A DNA stretch of 64,000 nucleotides from Burkholderia glumae LMG 2196 = ATCC 33617 (GTDB lineage: Bacteria > Pseudomonadota > Gammaproteobacteria > Burkholderiales > Burkholderiaceae), in assembly GCF_000960995.1 (NCBI RefSeq), contig NZ_CP009435.1, positions 1 to 64,000 on the forward strand, given 5' to 3'. The first letter of the stretch is position 1; every line of letters begins with the position of its first letter. The position numbers and the translations under genes are program-made. The notes below the pieces were generated by a model that worked only from the letters and a program-made list of their open reading frames with translations, did not search any database and was not told where the DNA came from. Positions 18,380 through 28,949 of the stretch are shown here, one piece after another.

Positions 18380-19582
18380 TCAAAGGCCAAGAATCATCTG
18401 CGCGATGATGTTCTTCTGGATTTCGTTGGAACCGCCGTAGATCGACATCTTGCGAAAGTTGAAATACTGGGCGGCGAGCGGCGCAGCGTCGTCGCTGCCG
18501 GTGCTCGCATGCTCGCGTTCGCCGTCGAGAAACGCGGGATCGAACGGCGCGGCGAGCGGCCCGATGGCATCGACCATCAGCTCGGACAGCGCCTGCTGGA
18601 TCTCGGAGCCCTTGATCTTCAGCATCGATGCCTCGGGGCCTGGGCCACGGCCGCGGCTCTCCTGGCCGATCACGCGCAGCGCGGTCACCTCGAGCGCCAT
18701 CAGATCGATCTCGAGCGAGGCCACGCGTGAGGCGAATACCGGATCTTCGAGCAGCGGGCGGCCGTGGCGTCGCTGGCCGGCCGCAAGACGCTTCAGGAAT
18801 CCCAATTCGCGCTTCGAGTTGCCGACACGCGCGATGCTGGTGCGCTCGTGACCGAGCAGATACTTCGCGTAGGTCCAACCGCGGTGCTCGTCGCCGACGA
18901 GATTCTCCACCGGCACCTTCACGTCCTCGAAAAACACCTCGTTGACCTCATGGTCCTCGTCGAGCGTGATGATCGGCCTGACCGTGACGCCGGGCGATTT
19001 CATGTCGATCAGCAGGAACGAGATGCCCTCCTGCTTCTTCGCGGCGGGATCGGTGCGCACCAGGCAGAACATCATGTCGGCGTACTGGCCGAGCGTGGTC
19101 CAGGTCTTCTGCCCGTTCACGACGTAGTGATCGCCGCACCGCTCGGCGCGCGTGCGCAGCGAGGCGAGATCGGAGCCGGAGCCCGGCTCGGAGTAACCCT
19201 GGCACCACCAGTCGGTGCCGTCGAGAATGCGCGGCAACCAGTGGCGCTTCTGCGCGTCGTTGCCGTAGCGGATCAGCACCGGGCCCACCATCGAGACGCC
19301 GAACGTCAGCGGCGGCGGCGTGCCGGCGCGCGCGCATTCCTCGTCCCAGATGTAGCGCCGTGTCGCGTCCCAGCCGGGGCCGCCGTATTCGGCGGGCCAG
19401 CCAGGCGCGGACCAGCCGCGCGCGGCAAGCGTGCGATGCCAGCCGAGGTAGTCGTCGCGGTCGAGTCGCTTGTGGTTGAGAACCTTGTCGCGCAGCGAAC
19501 GAGGCAGATGGGCCTCGAGCCACGCCCGAATGTCGGCGCGAAACGCGTCGTCGGCGGGGGAATAATCCAGATCCATGCGCAT
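18380..19582 (-). CDS. Acyl-CoA dehydrogenase, large-subunit type
   Basis: A 400-residue flavoprotein with the complete ACAD signature: YSEPGSGSDLASLRTRA, GQKTWTT, and the C-terminal IYGGSNEIQKNIIAQMILGL. It resembles PimC and other large partners of two-gene acyl-CoA dehydrogenases acting on dicarboxylic or ring-derived acyl-CoAs. The ribosome site AGGAG serves either Met1 (19582, very close) or Met3 (19576, eight bases, better spaced). First gene of a four-gene minus-strand set of two dehydrogenases and two MaoC hydratases. Confidence 0.9.
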   Translation of the reverse strand: MRMDLDYSPADDAFRADIRAWLEAHLPRSLRDKVLNHKRLDRDDYLGWHRTLAARGWSAPGWPAEYGGPGWDATRRYIWDEECARAGTPPPLTFGVSMVGPVLIRYGNDAQKRHWLPRILDGTDWWCQGYSEPGSGSDLASLRTRAERCGDHYVVNGQKTWTTLGQYADMMFCLVRTDPAAKKQEGISFLLIDMKSPGVTVRPIITLDEDHEVNEVFFEDVKVPVENLVGDEHRGWTYAKYLLGHERTSIARVGNSKRELGFLKRLAAGQRRHGRPLLEDPVFASRVASLEIDLMALEVTALRVIGQESRGRGPGPEASMLKIKGSEIQQALSELMVDAIGPLAAPFDPAFLDGEREHASTGSDDAAPLAAQYFNFRKMSIYGGSNEIQKNIIAQMILGL

Positions 19583-19641
19583 GTCTCCTGGCCGCGAACC
19601 GCGGCGGCCTGCCAGAAAGACGCGCGCCGATCAGGATTCGA

Positions 19642-20076
19642 TCATTGCAGCGGCTCTTTCAGCGCGGCCGGCAACGGCAGCGGCATCACGTCGATGCCTT
19701 CCTCGGCGAGGGCGCGCGCATCCTCGGGCGAGGTCACCCCGCGGATGCTGCGCGCGGGCGCTTCGTCGTAATGGATGCGTCGCGCTTCCTCGGCGAAGCG
19801 CTCGCCCACGTTTTCCGTCTTGTCCAGCACCTCGCGCAGCACGCGCATCAACTGCGCCTGCAACGGGCGTGGATCCGCCTGGCCGGCCGGCGGCTCGGCC
19901 TGCGTCGCGCCAGACAGGTTCAGGCGCGGCGCCGACGGCATCCGGCTGATCTCGGTGGCCGCGCAGACCGGGCATTCGACGAGCTTGCGGGCAAGCTGCG
20001 ATTCGAACTCATCGGCAGACGCGAACCAGCCTTCGAAGCGATGGCCATGCGAGCACTGTAAATCGAGGACCTTCAT
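19642..20076 (-). CDS. DUF1178 family protein
   Basis: A 144-residue small protein of the DUF1178 family, common in alpha- and betaproteobacteria, function unknown. It begins MKVLDLQCSHGHRFEGWF and has a zinc-ribbon-like pair set: Cys8 with His10, and Cys35/Cys38 in VECPVCAA. The C-terminal part (IHYDEAPARSIRGVTSPEDARAL) is the most conserved block. It lies between the NUDIX gene and the acyl-CoA dehydrogenases on the same strand, 59 bases before the latter, so it might be co-transcribed. Confidence 0.88.
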   Translation of the reverse strand: MKVLDLQCSHGHRFEGWFASADEFESQLARKLVECPVCAATEISRMPSAPRLNLSGATQAEPPAGQADPRPLQAQLMRVLREVLDKTENVGERFAEEARRIHYDEAPARSIRGVTSPEDARALAEEGIDVMPLPLPAALKEPLQ

Positions 20077-20275
20077 GCGGACTCGGGGCGTCTTGCGAGT
20101 GTACGCCCAAATGGAAAATTTAAGAACGGTCGTGCTAAATCACGATCGAAGCCGTCCGGGCCTCGGCCCGGGTGCGAAAGATTGTAACGCGCGGCGCGCT
20201 TGGCCGCCGGCGAAGGTCGAAAAACTGCGAGAAAGCCGGCAAGGACCCGGCCGCCGCGCCCGCGGCGGCCGGCGC

Positions 20276-20866
20276 TCAGCCCTGCTCGGCAGCACCGAGC
20301 GGCCAGGTGCCCGCCAGCACTTTTTCGAGCCACATCGTGCCGATGATCGTCTTCACGTCGGTGATCTGGCCGGTGCGGATCCACTCGAGCAGGTCAGGCA
20401 GCGTGGCCGTGAAGGTTTCGAGGAATTCGCCCTCATCGAGCTGGCGTTCGCCGGCCACGAGCCCCTTCGCCAGATAGATGTCGATGAATTCGGTGGAGTA
20501 GGAAATGATCGGATGGATACGCGTCAGATAGAAGTATTCGCGCGCAGCATAGCCGGTCTCCTCGCGCAGTTCGCGAATCGCGCAGGCAAGCGGCCCTTCC
20601 TGAGGATCGAGCTTGCCGGCCGGGTACTCGGCCATCACCTTGCCGATCGGGTAGCGGTACTGGCTTTCCATCAGCACGCGGCCGTCGTCGAACAGCGGGA
20701 TCACCATGACCGCGCCGGGGTGGCGTATGTATTCCCGCACCGCGTGCTTGCCGTCGGGCAGCCGCACGGTGTCGCGCTGTACCTTGAGAAAATGGCCGTC
20801 GAGAATGGATTGGCTTTCGACGCGGACTTCGGTCAACTGCGCGTCGTGATTCGGTAATTCGGCCAT
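20276..20866 (-). CDS. NUDIX hydrolase, ADP-ribose pyrophosphatase-like
   Basis: A 196-residue protein with a perfect NUDIX box between Gly84 and Tyr106: G-x5-E-x7-REL-REET-GY, with Glu90, Glu99, Glu102 and Glu103 as metal ligands. The N-terminal beta-sheet (VRVESQSILDGHFLKVQRDTVRLPDG) is that of ADP-ribose pyrophosphatases, which cut ADP-ribose to AMP and ribose 5-phosphate. The ribosome site is GGAGCC. It follows the nuo operon and DUF2818 on the same strand with a 36-base gap, fitting a link to NAD turnover, though only by position. Confidence 0.92.
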   Translation of the reverse strand: MAELPNHDAQLTEVRVESQSILDGHFLKVQRDTVRLPDGKHAVREYIRHPGAVMVIPLFDDGRVLMESQYRYPIGKVMAEYPAGKLDPQEGPLACAIRELREETGYAAREYFYLTRIHPIISYSTEFIDIYLAKGLVAGERQLDEGEFLETFTATLPDLLEWIRTGQITDVKTIIGTMWLEKVLAGTWPLGAAEQG

Positions 20867-20902
20867 CGTCGGCTCCAGAGTAGGACGCGACGGCCGGAAC
20901 CG

Positions 20903-21202
20903 TCAGCGTCGTTTGACGAGATACTGAAACGTGAAGCCCGGGAACGCGAACACCACGAACAGGCTGAGGGTGATCGCGTAGAACTGCCAGCCCTGCTCGA
21001 AGCGGTTGCCGGCGCGCGCCTCGAGCCAGAAGCCGAGCATGCCGACCGCGAAATACAGCGCGAGCATCTCGCCGATCCGCAGCCAGGCACTCTTGCGCGT
21101 GCCGGCACCAACCGGCACGACGGCGAACAGGCGTTGATTCAAGAACGGCAGGTTGGCGCCGGCAAGCGCCAGCAGCACGATGAACCAGCCGGCCGCGGAC
21201 AT
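20903..21202 (-). CDS. DUF2818 family membrane protein
   Basis: A 99-residue protein with three predicted membrane helices (about 5-22, 42-60 and 73-92) and a basic C-terminus. DUF2818 genes sit right after nuoN in many betaproteobacteria. Here the start codon overlaps the nuoN stop by one base, so translation is coupled. Its position suggests an accessory role for complex I, but no function is established. Confidence 0.88.
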   Translation of the reverse strand: MSAAGWFIVLLALAGANLPFLNQRLFAVVPVGAGTRKSAWLRIGEMLALYFAVGMLGFWLEARAGNRFEQGWQFYAITLSLFVVFAFPGFTFQYLVKRR

Positions 21203-22674
21203 CAGAGCGGCAGCGTGTGGGTGATCGCCTGCAGGCAGATTTCGATCAGCCTGCTGGGCGCGACACCGAGCACCACCACGGCAGCGCCGTTGAGCAGCAG
21301 CACGCCGCGGTTCAGCGAGTCGCTCATGATCGGATTGCTGTCCTGCGGCGCGTCGAAGTACATCAGCTTCACGATACGCAAATAGTAGAACGCGCCGAAC
21401 AACGAGGAGATGACACCAAGGATCGCAAGCCAGGTCAGGCCGGCGTTGATGGTCGCCTCGAGCACCGCGAGCTTGGCGTAGAAGCCGACCGTCGGCGGAA
21501 TGCCGGCCAGCGAGAACATCATCACCATCATCACGAACGCGAACACCGGGCTGCGCTTGTTCAGGCCCTTGAAATCATCGAGCGTCTCCGCCTCGAAGTC
21601 ACGGCGGGCCAGCAGCATCACGATGCCGAACGCGCCGAGCGTGGTGATCAGATAGACGATCGAGTAGAACATCGCCGAGCTATAGGCAGTGGCCGCGAAC
21701 GTCGGCGCACCCTTCACGACGCCCGACAGCAAGCCGAGCAGCACGAAGCCCATGTTCGAGATCGCCGAATACGCGAGCATCCGCTTGACGTTGCGCTGGA
21801 CGATGCCGGTGATGTTGCCGACGATCAGCGACAGCGCCGCGAGGATCACCAGCATCTGCTGCCAGTCGGCCGCGAGCGGCAGCAGGCCCATCACGAGGAA
21901 GCGCAGGCCCCAGGCGAACGCGGCCACCTTGGGGCCGCCGCCCGTGAACAGCGACATCGCCGTGGGGGCGCCCTGATAGACGTCGGGCACCCACATGTGG
22001 AACGGCACCGCGCCGAGCTTGAAGGCCACGCCCGCCACCACGAAGATCACGCCGAACAGCAGCACCGCGTCGTTGATGCGGCCCGAGGCGATCGCGTTCA
22101 GCACGTCGTGCAGTTCGAGCGAACCGGACGCGCCGTACAGCATCGAGATGCCGTAGAGCACGAAGCCGGAAGCCAGCGCGCCGAGCACGTAGTACTTCAT
22201 CGCCGCTTCGCTCGACTGCGCGCCGTCGCGGCGCAGCGCGATCAGGGCGTACAGCGACAGCGACATCAGTTCCAGGCCGAGATACAGCGTCAGGAAGTTG
22301 TTGCCCGAGATCATCACGAGCTGGCCGAGCAGCGAGAACATCCCGAGCAGGAACACGTCGCCGCGGAACAGACCGCGATCGGCCAGATAGCGTCGCGAGT
22401 AGATCAGCGACACGCCGTAGCCGAACGAGACCACCGACTTCATCACGCTCGCGAACGAATCGACCACGATCATGCGCGAGAAGAAGTAGTACTGGTGCGG
22501 ATCGAAGGCCTGGACCGCAAACCACACACCGGCGGCAATCGAGGAGACGACCGCGATCAGGAACGTGAAACGACGGCCGGATTCGCCGGCCAGGGTGTCG
22601 TTCAGCCACGCCACGATGATGGCGAACATCACGAGCGCGTCGGGCAACAAGGCATTCATAGGTGCGTTTTGCAT
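21202..22674 (-). CDS. nuoN: NADH-quinone oxidoreductase subunit N
   Basis: A 490-residue antiporter-like membrane subunit of complex I with about 14 helices. It pumps protons in the membrane arm. Key positions seen are the helix-5 region with Glu (GLELMSLSLYALIAL), the Lys-bearing KLGAVPFHMWVPDVYQGAPT segment and KRMLAYSAISNMGF. Length is normal. A second possible start is Met6 at 22659. Last of the fourteen nuo genes; the stop overlaps the DUF2818 start. Confidence 0.97.
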   Translation of the reverse strand: MQNAPMNALLPDALVMFAIIVAWLNDTLAGESGRRFTFLIAVVSSIAAGVWFAVQAFDPHQYYFFSRMIVVDSFASVMKSVVSFGYGVSLIYSRRYLADRGLFRGDVFLLGMFSLLGQLVMISGNNFLTLYLGLELMSLSLYALIALRRDGAQSSEAAMKYYVLGALASGFVLYGISMLYGASGSLELHDVLNAIASGRINDAVLLFGVIFVVAGVAFKLGAVPFHMWVPDVYQGAPTAMSLFTGGGPKVAAFAWGLRFLVMGLLPLAADWQQMLVILAALSLIVGNITGIVQRNVKRMLAYSAISNMGFVLLGLLSGVVKGAPTFAATAYSSAMFYSIVYLITTLGAFGIVMLLARRDFEAETLDDFKGLNKRSPVFAFVMMVMMFSLAGIPPTVGFYAKLAVLEATINAGLTWLAILGVISSLFGAFYYLRIVKLMYFDAPQDSNPIMSDSLNRGVLLLNGAAVVVLGVAPSRLIEICLQAITHTLPL

Positions 22675-22696
22675 GGTCTTGGTTTTCCGCCCACCC

Positions 22697-24190
22697 TTAC
22701 TGCGGGGACAGCGGCAGCTTGGATTGCGCGACGTGAGAGAGGAGGTTTTCTACGGAAACGTGCATCACGTCGGTGAAGGGCTTCGGATACAGGCCCATCA
22801 GCAGCGTGAACGCGGCCAGCACGGCGAGCATCGAGAACTCACGAGCGCCGATGTCCTTCAGCCGCGTTACCTTCTCGTTGACCACCTTGCCGAAATAGAC
22901 GCGTTTGTACATCCACAGCGTGTAGCCCGCGCCAAGAATCAGCGTGAAGCCCGCGCCGAACGCGATCCAGAAATTGAACTTCACGGACGCAAGGATCACC
23001 ATGAACTCGCCGACGAACCCGGAGGTGCCGGGCAGCCCGCAGTTCGCCATCGCGAACAGCAACGCGAACGTCGCGAACTTCGGCATGACGTTCACGACTC
23101 CGCCGTAGTCGGCGATATTGCGCGTATGGAGGCGATCGTACAACACGCCGATGCAAAGAAACATCGCCCCCGAAACGAAGCCGTGCGAAATCATCTGCAC
23201 GATCGCGCCCTCGACACCGAGCGGACTGAAGATGAAGAAGCCGAGCGTGACGAAGCCCATGTGCGCGATCGACGAGTAGGCGACCAGCTTCTTCATATCG
23301 GTCTGCACCATCGCCACCAGGCCGATGTAGATCACGGCGACGAGTGACAAGGCGATCACGACCGGAGCCAGATAATGCGAGGCATCGGGCGTGACCGGCA
23401 GCGAGAAGCGCAGGAAGCCGTAGGCGCCGAGCTTGAGCATGATCGCGGCCAGCACCACCGAGCCGCCGGTGGGCGCCTCGACGTGCGCGTCGGGCAGCCA
23501 GGTGTGGACGGGCCACATCGGCACCTTCACCGCGAAGGCGAGGAAGAACGCGGCGAACAGCAGCAACTGCGGCGTCATCGCGAGCTTCGCGCCCTGCCAG
23601 ACGGCCAGATCGAAGGTGTGCGTCTCGCGGTACAGGTAGATCAGCGCGACCAGCATCAGCAGCGAGCCGGCCAGCGTGTAGAGGAAGAACTTGAACGCCG
23701 CGTAGACGCGGTTCGGGCCGCCCCAGACGCCGATGATGATGTACATCGGAATCAGCGTGGCCTCAAAGAACACGTAGAACAGCAGGCCGTCGGCCGCCGA
23801 AAACACCCCGATCATGATGCCGGACAGGATCAGGAACGCGGCCAGATATTGCGAGACGTTCTCGGTGATGACTTCCCAGGCGGCAACGACGACGATCACG
23901 GTGATCAGCGCCGTCAGCACGACGAACCACATCGAGATCCCGTCGACGCCGAGGTGATACGAAACATTGAACCGTTCGATCCAGCTCACGTTCTCCTGGA
24001 ACTGGAGAGCCGCGGTGCTCGGATCGAAACCGGTGACGAGCGGAATCGTGACAGCAAACCCGAGCAGCGAACCGAGCAGCGCAACCCAACGGATCACGCC
24101 GGGCTTCCGGTCCGTGCCGATGGCCAGAATCACGAGGCCGAACACGATCGGAAGCCAGATGGCGGTACTGAGAATCGGAAATGCGGGCAT
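22697..24190 (-). CDS. nuoM: NADH-quinone oxidoreductase subunit M
   Basis: A 497-residue antiporter-like complex I subunit with about 14 membrane helices, in the inner membrane. Signature blocks are FFEATLIPMYIIIGVWGG (helix-5 glutamate), KVPMWPVHTWLPDAHVEAPT and KKLVAYSSIAHMGFVTLG, containing the proton-path Lys and His residues. The ribosome site AGGAGAGGAA is strong. It lies 20 bases after nuoL and 22 before nuoN. Confidence 0.97.
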   Translation of the reverse strand: MPAFPILSTAIWLPIVFGLVILAIGTDRKPGVIRWVALLGSLLGFAVTIPLVTGFDPSTAALQFQENVSWIERFNVSYHLGVDGISMWFVVLTALITVIVVVAAWEVITENVSQYLAAFLILSGIMIGVFSAADGLLFYVFFEATLIPMYIIIGVWGGPNRVYAAFKFFLYTLAGSLLMLVALIYLYRETHTFDLAVWQGAKLAMTPQLLLFAAFFLAFAVKVPMWPVHTWLPDAHVEAPTGGSVVLAAIMLKLGAYGFLRFSLPVTPDASHYLAPVVIALSLVAVIYIGLVAMVQTDMKKLVAYSSIAHMGFVTLGFFIFSPLGVEGAIVQMISHGFVSGAMFLCIGVLYDRLHTRNIADYGGVVNVMPKFATFALLFAMANCGLPGTSGFVGEFMVILASVKFNFWIAFGAGFTLILGAGYTLWMYKRVYFGKVVNEKVTRLKDIGAREFSMLAVLAAFTLLMGLYPKPFTDVMHVSVENLLSHVAQSKLPLSPQ

Positions 24191-24210
24191 GAGTGGGTTC
24201 CTCTCCTTTC

Positions 24211-26256
<2,046 letters not shown>

Positions 26257-26273
26257 AGCAGACTCGCCTGAGA

Positions 26274-26585
26274 TTAGCCCTTGAGCTGGTCGAGATCCTC
26301 GACGTTGATGGTGTCGAGTTTGCGGAACAGCGTGACCAGGATTGCCAGGCCGATCGCTGCTTCCGCCGCCGCCACCGTGAGCACGAAGAACACGAAAATC
26401 TGTCCATGCACGTCACCGAGATAGTGCGAGAACGCGACGAAGTTCGTATTGACCGCGAGCAGCATCAACTCGATCGCCATCAGGATCACGATGATGTTGC
26501 GGCGGTTCAGGAAGATACCGACGATGCTGATCGCGAACAGGATCGCGCCGAGCACGAGATAGTGGGCCAGGGTCAGGTTCAACAT
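26274..26585 (-). CDS. nuoK: NADH-quinone oxidoreductase subunit K
   Basis: A 103-residue complex I subunit with three membrane helices. It carries the two conserved glutamates of the proton path: one in MAIELMLLAVN (helix 2) and one in AAAEAAIGLAIL. Family length is about 100, so it is complete. Ribosome site GAGGAGAA. It lies between nuoJ and nuoL with short gaps. Confidence 0.97.
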   Translation of the reverse strand: MLNLTLAHYLVLGAILFAISIVGIFLNRRNIIVILMAIELMLLAVNTNFVAFSHYLGDVHGQIFVFFVLTVAAAEAAIGLAILVTLFRKLDTINVEDLDQLKG

Positions 26586-26602
26586 GGTTCGATTCTCCTC
26601 GC

Positions 26603-27265
26603 TCAGCCTTTGGTCGCCGCGGCGGGGTCGGCTTCGGCCGGGGCGGCCTCGGGCGGCTGCGGCTTTTCGGCCGCCATCTTCACGAGGCGCACGCGGTCCT
26701 CGCGGCGCACGCGGATCTGCTCGGACACGTTCTGGCGCTTGCGGTACTTGCCCTTGCCGGCCGTCAGCGAAACCGCCGCGATGATCGCCACCAGCAGCAC
26801 CAGGCCGGCGATCTCGAACGCGAAGATGTAGTCGGTGTAGATCACCTTGCCGATCAGGCGCGTGTTCGACATGTTGGCGAGCGCACCCGAGGCGACGTCG
26901 CGCACCGGCGAGGCGGTCGCGCCGTAGCCGCGCCAGAGGATCAGCGCGGTCTCGACCACGATGATCGCGCCTACCACGGTGGCCATCGGCACGAAGCGGC
27001 GGAAGTCGCGGCGCAGCACGTCGACGTTGATGTCGAGCATCATCACGACGAACAGGAACAGCACCATCACCGCGCCGACATAGACCAGCACCAGCAGGAT
27101 CGCGAGGAATTCGGCCTCGAGCAGCATCCAGATCGCGGCTGCGTTGAAGAATGCCAGCACGAGGAAAAGCGCGGAAGCCACCGGATTGCGCGCGGTGATC
27201 ACCTTCAGTGCCGAGATCACCAGCAGCAGCGAGAAGATGTAGAAGAGTACGGTCGTGAAGTCCAT
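26603..27265 (-). CDS. nuoJ: NADH-quinone oxidoreductase subunit J
   Basis: A 220-residue complex I membrane subunit with five helices. The third contains the flexible YVGAVMVLFLFVVMMLDI region, whose tyrosine and pi-bulge couple quinone reduction to proton flow. After the last helix (about residue 170) there is a charged, then Pro/Ala/Glu-rich tail of about 45 residues, seen in other Burkholderia NuoJ. The ribosome site is weak. Confidence 0.96.
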   Translation of the reverse strand: MDFTTVLFYIFSLLLVISALKVITARNPVASALFLVLAFFNAAAIWMLLEAEFLAILLVLVYVGAVMVLFLFVVMMLDINVDVLRRDFRRFVPMATVVGAIIVVETALILWRGYGATASPVRDVASGALANMSNTRLIGKVIYTDYIFAFEIAGLVLLVAIIAAVSLTAGKGKYRKRQNVSEQIRVRREDRVRLVKMAAEKPQPPEAAPAEADPAAATKG

Positions 27266-27379
27266 GGTTACCGGTTCATCGTTAGGCCTTGGTCAGGCAC
27301 GGTTCTCGGGCACTGCAAGGTGCCGCGCACCGTTGCCGCGGCGCTCTCGGGCCTGCCCTTCCGGGCCGGCCCGTCCAGC

Positions 27380-27868
27380 TCATCGATACGGCGCGTCGGC
27401 GGCCTTGGCGGCCGCGATGTCCTTCTCGTAGCGATCGCCGACCGCGAGCAGCATTTCCTTCGTGAAATACAGGTCGCCGCGCTTCTCGCCGTGGTACTCG
27501 AGGATCTGCGTCTCGACGATCGAATCGACCGGGCAGCTCTCCTCGCAGAAGCCGCAGAAGATGCACTTGGTCAGATCGATGTCGTAGCGCGTGGTGCGGC
27601 GCGTGTTGTCGGCACGCGTCTGCGACTCGATCGTGATCGCCATCGCGGGGCACACGGCCTCGCAGAGCTTGCAGGCGATGCAGCGCTCTTCTCCGTTCTC
27701 GTAGCGGCGCAGCGCGTGCAGCCCGCGAAAGCGCGGCGAGATCGGGGTCTTCTCTTCCGGGAACTGCACCGTGAACTTGCGCTTGAACGTATAGCGTCCC
27801 GTCAGCGCCAGCCCCTTGAGCAGTTCGGTCAGGAAGAAGGTCTTAAAGAAATGTTGGATTGCCGTCAT
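27380..27868 (-). CDS. nuoI: NADH-quinone oxidoreductase subunit I
   Basis: A 162-residue peripheral-arm subunit with two ferredoxin-type [4Fe-4S] clusters (N6a, N6b). Cysteine motifs are CIACKLCEAVCP and CIFCGFCEESCP. The N-terminal amphipathic part (MTAIQHFFKTFFLTELLKG) lies on the membrane. It passes electrons from NuoG to NuoB. About 115 bases separate it from nuoJ, with no gene there. Confidence 0.97.
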   Translation of the reverse strand: MTAIQHFFKTFFLTELLKGLALTGRYTFKRKFTVQFPEEKTPISPRFRGLHALRRYENGEERCIACKLCEAVCPAMAITIESQTRADNTRRTTRYDIDLTKCIFCGFCEESCPVDSIVETQILEYHGEKRGDLYFTKEMLLAVGDRYEKDIAAAKAADAPYR

Positions 27869-27884
27869 GATGGTATCCGCCCTC

Positions 27885-28949
27885 TCAATTCCAGATATTC
27901 AGCGGCGACATCATCCAGAAGCCGACCACCACCACCCAGATCACGCAGATCGGCAGGAAGATCTTCCAGCCAAGACGCATGATCTGGTCGTAACGGAAGC
28001 GCGGGAACGTCGCGCGGGCCCAGATGAACACCGACAGCAGGAAAAAGACTTTCGCCACGAGCCAGACGATGCCCGGGATGAACGACAGGAAGCTGAACGG
28101 TGAGTCCCAACCGCCGAGGAACAGCGTGGCGGCCAGCGCCGAGATCACGATCATGTTGATGTACTCGGCGAGGAAGAACAGCGCGAAGCCCATCCCCGAG
28201 TAGTCGATCATGTGGCCGGCCACGATTTCCGACTCGCCTTCCACCACGTCGAACGGGTGGCGGTTCGTTTCCGCGATGCCCGAGATGAAGTAGATGACGA
28301 ACACCGGCAGCAGCGGCAGCCAGTTCCACGACATGAAGTTGATGCCGTGGTGTGCGAAATAGCCGTGCTGCTGCGAGGCGACGATCTCGGAGAGGTTCAG
28401 GCTGCCGGCCGTCATCAGCACCAGCACCAGCGCGAAGCCCATCGAGATTTCATACGACACCATCTGCGCGGCCGCGCGCATCGCGCCAAGGAACGCGTAC
28501 TTCGAATTCGAGGCCCAGCCGGCCAGGATCACCGCGTACACGCCGATCGACGAGATCGCCATCGCGTAGAGCAGGCCCGCGTTGATGTTGGCGAGCACCG
28601 CGCCGGCCTGGAACGGAATCACCGCCCAGACCGCGAATGCCGGCACCACCGTCATCACCGGCGCGATCAGGTACAACCAGCGGCTCGCCGCGGTCGGCTG
28701 GATCACCTCCTTCAGCAGCAGCTTCAGCACGTCGGCGATCGGCTGCAGCAGGCCGCCGGGACCGACGCGGTTCGGGCCGAGCCGCACGTGCATCCAGCCG
28801 ATCAGCTTGCGCTCCCAGAGGATCAGGTACGCGACGCAGAGCAGGATCACCACGGCGACCACGAGGATGCGCACGAGCGCCCATACGGTCGGCCATGCCG
28901 CGCCGAGCAGCGCGGTACCGTTCGAGTTGATCGTATCGAACAAGCTCAT
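27885..28949 (-). CDS. nuoH: NADH-quinone oxidoreductase subunit H
   Basis: A 354-residue membrane subunit with eight helices that forms the quinone chamber and the link to the peripheral arm. Typical blocks are ERKLIGWMHVRLGPNRVGP near residue 48 and NRHPFDVVEGESEIVAG, the acidic loop near the quinone site. It starts directly after the nuoG stop, with its ribosome site GGAGAAGG inside nuoG. Confidence 0.97.
   Translation of the reverse strand: MSLFDTINSNGTALLGAAWPTVWALVRILVVAVVILLCVAYLILWERKLIGWMHVRLGPNRVGPGGLLQPIADVLKLLLKEVIQPTAASRWLYLIAPVMTVVPAFAVWAVIPFQAGAVLANINAGLLYAMAISSIGVYAVILAGWASNSKYAFLGAMRAAAQMVSYEISMGFALVLVLMTAGSLNLSEIVASQQHGYFAHHGINFMSWNWLPLLPVFVIYFISGIAETNRHPFDVVEGESEIVAGHMIDYSGMGFALFFLAEYINMIVISALAATLFLGGWDSPFSFLSFIPGIVWLVAKVFFLLSVFIWARATFPRFRYDQIMRLGWKIFLPICVIWVVVVGFWMMSPLNIWN

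Noticed and set aside
20156..20171. GC-rich 7-bp hairpin before DUF1178 as a terminator
   Set aside because: No T-run on the minus strand follows it; left out as a terminator.
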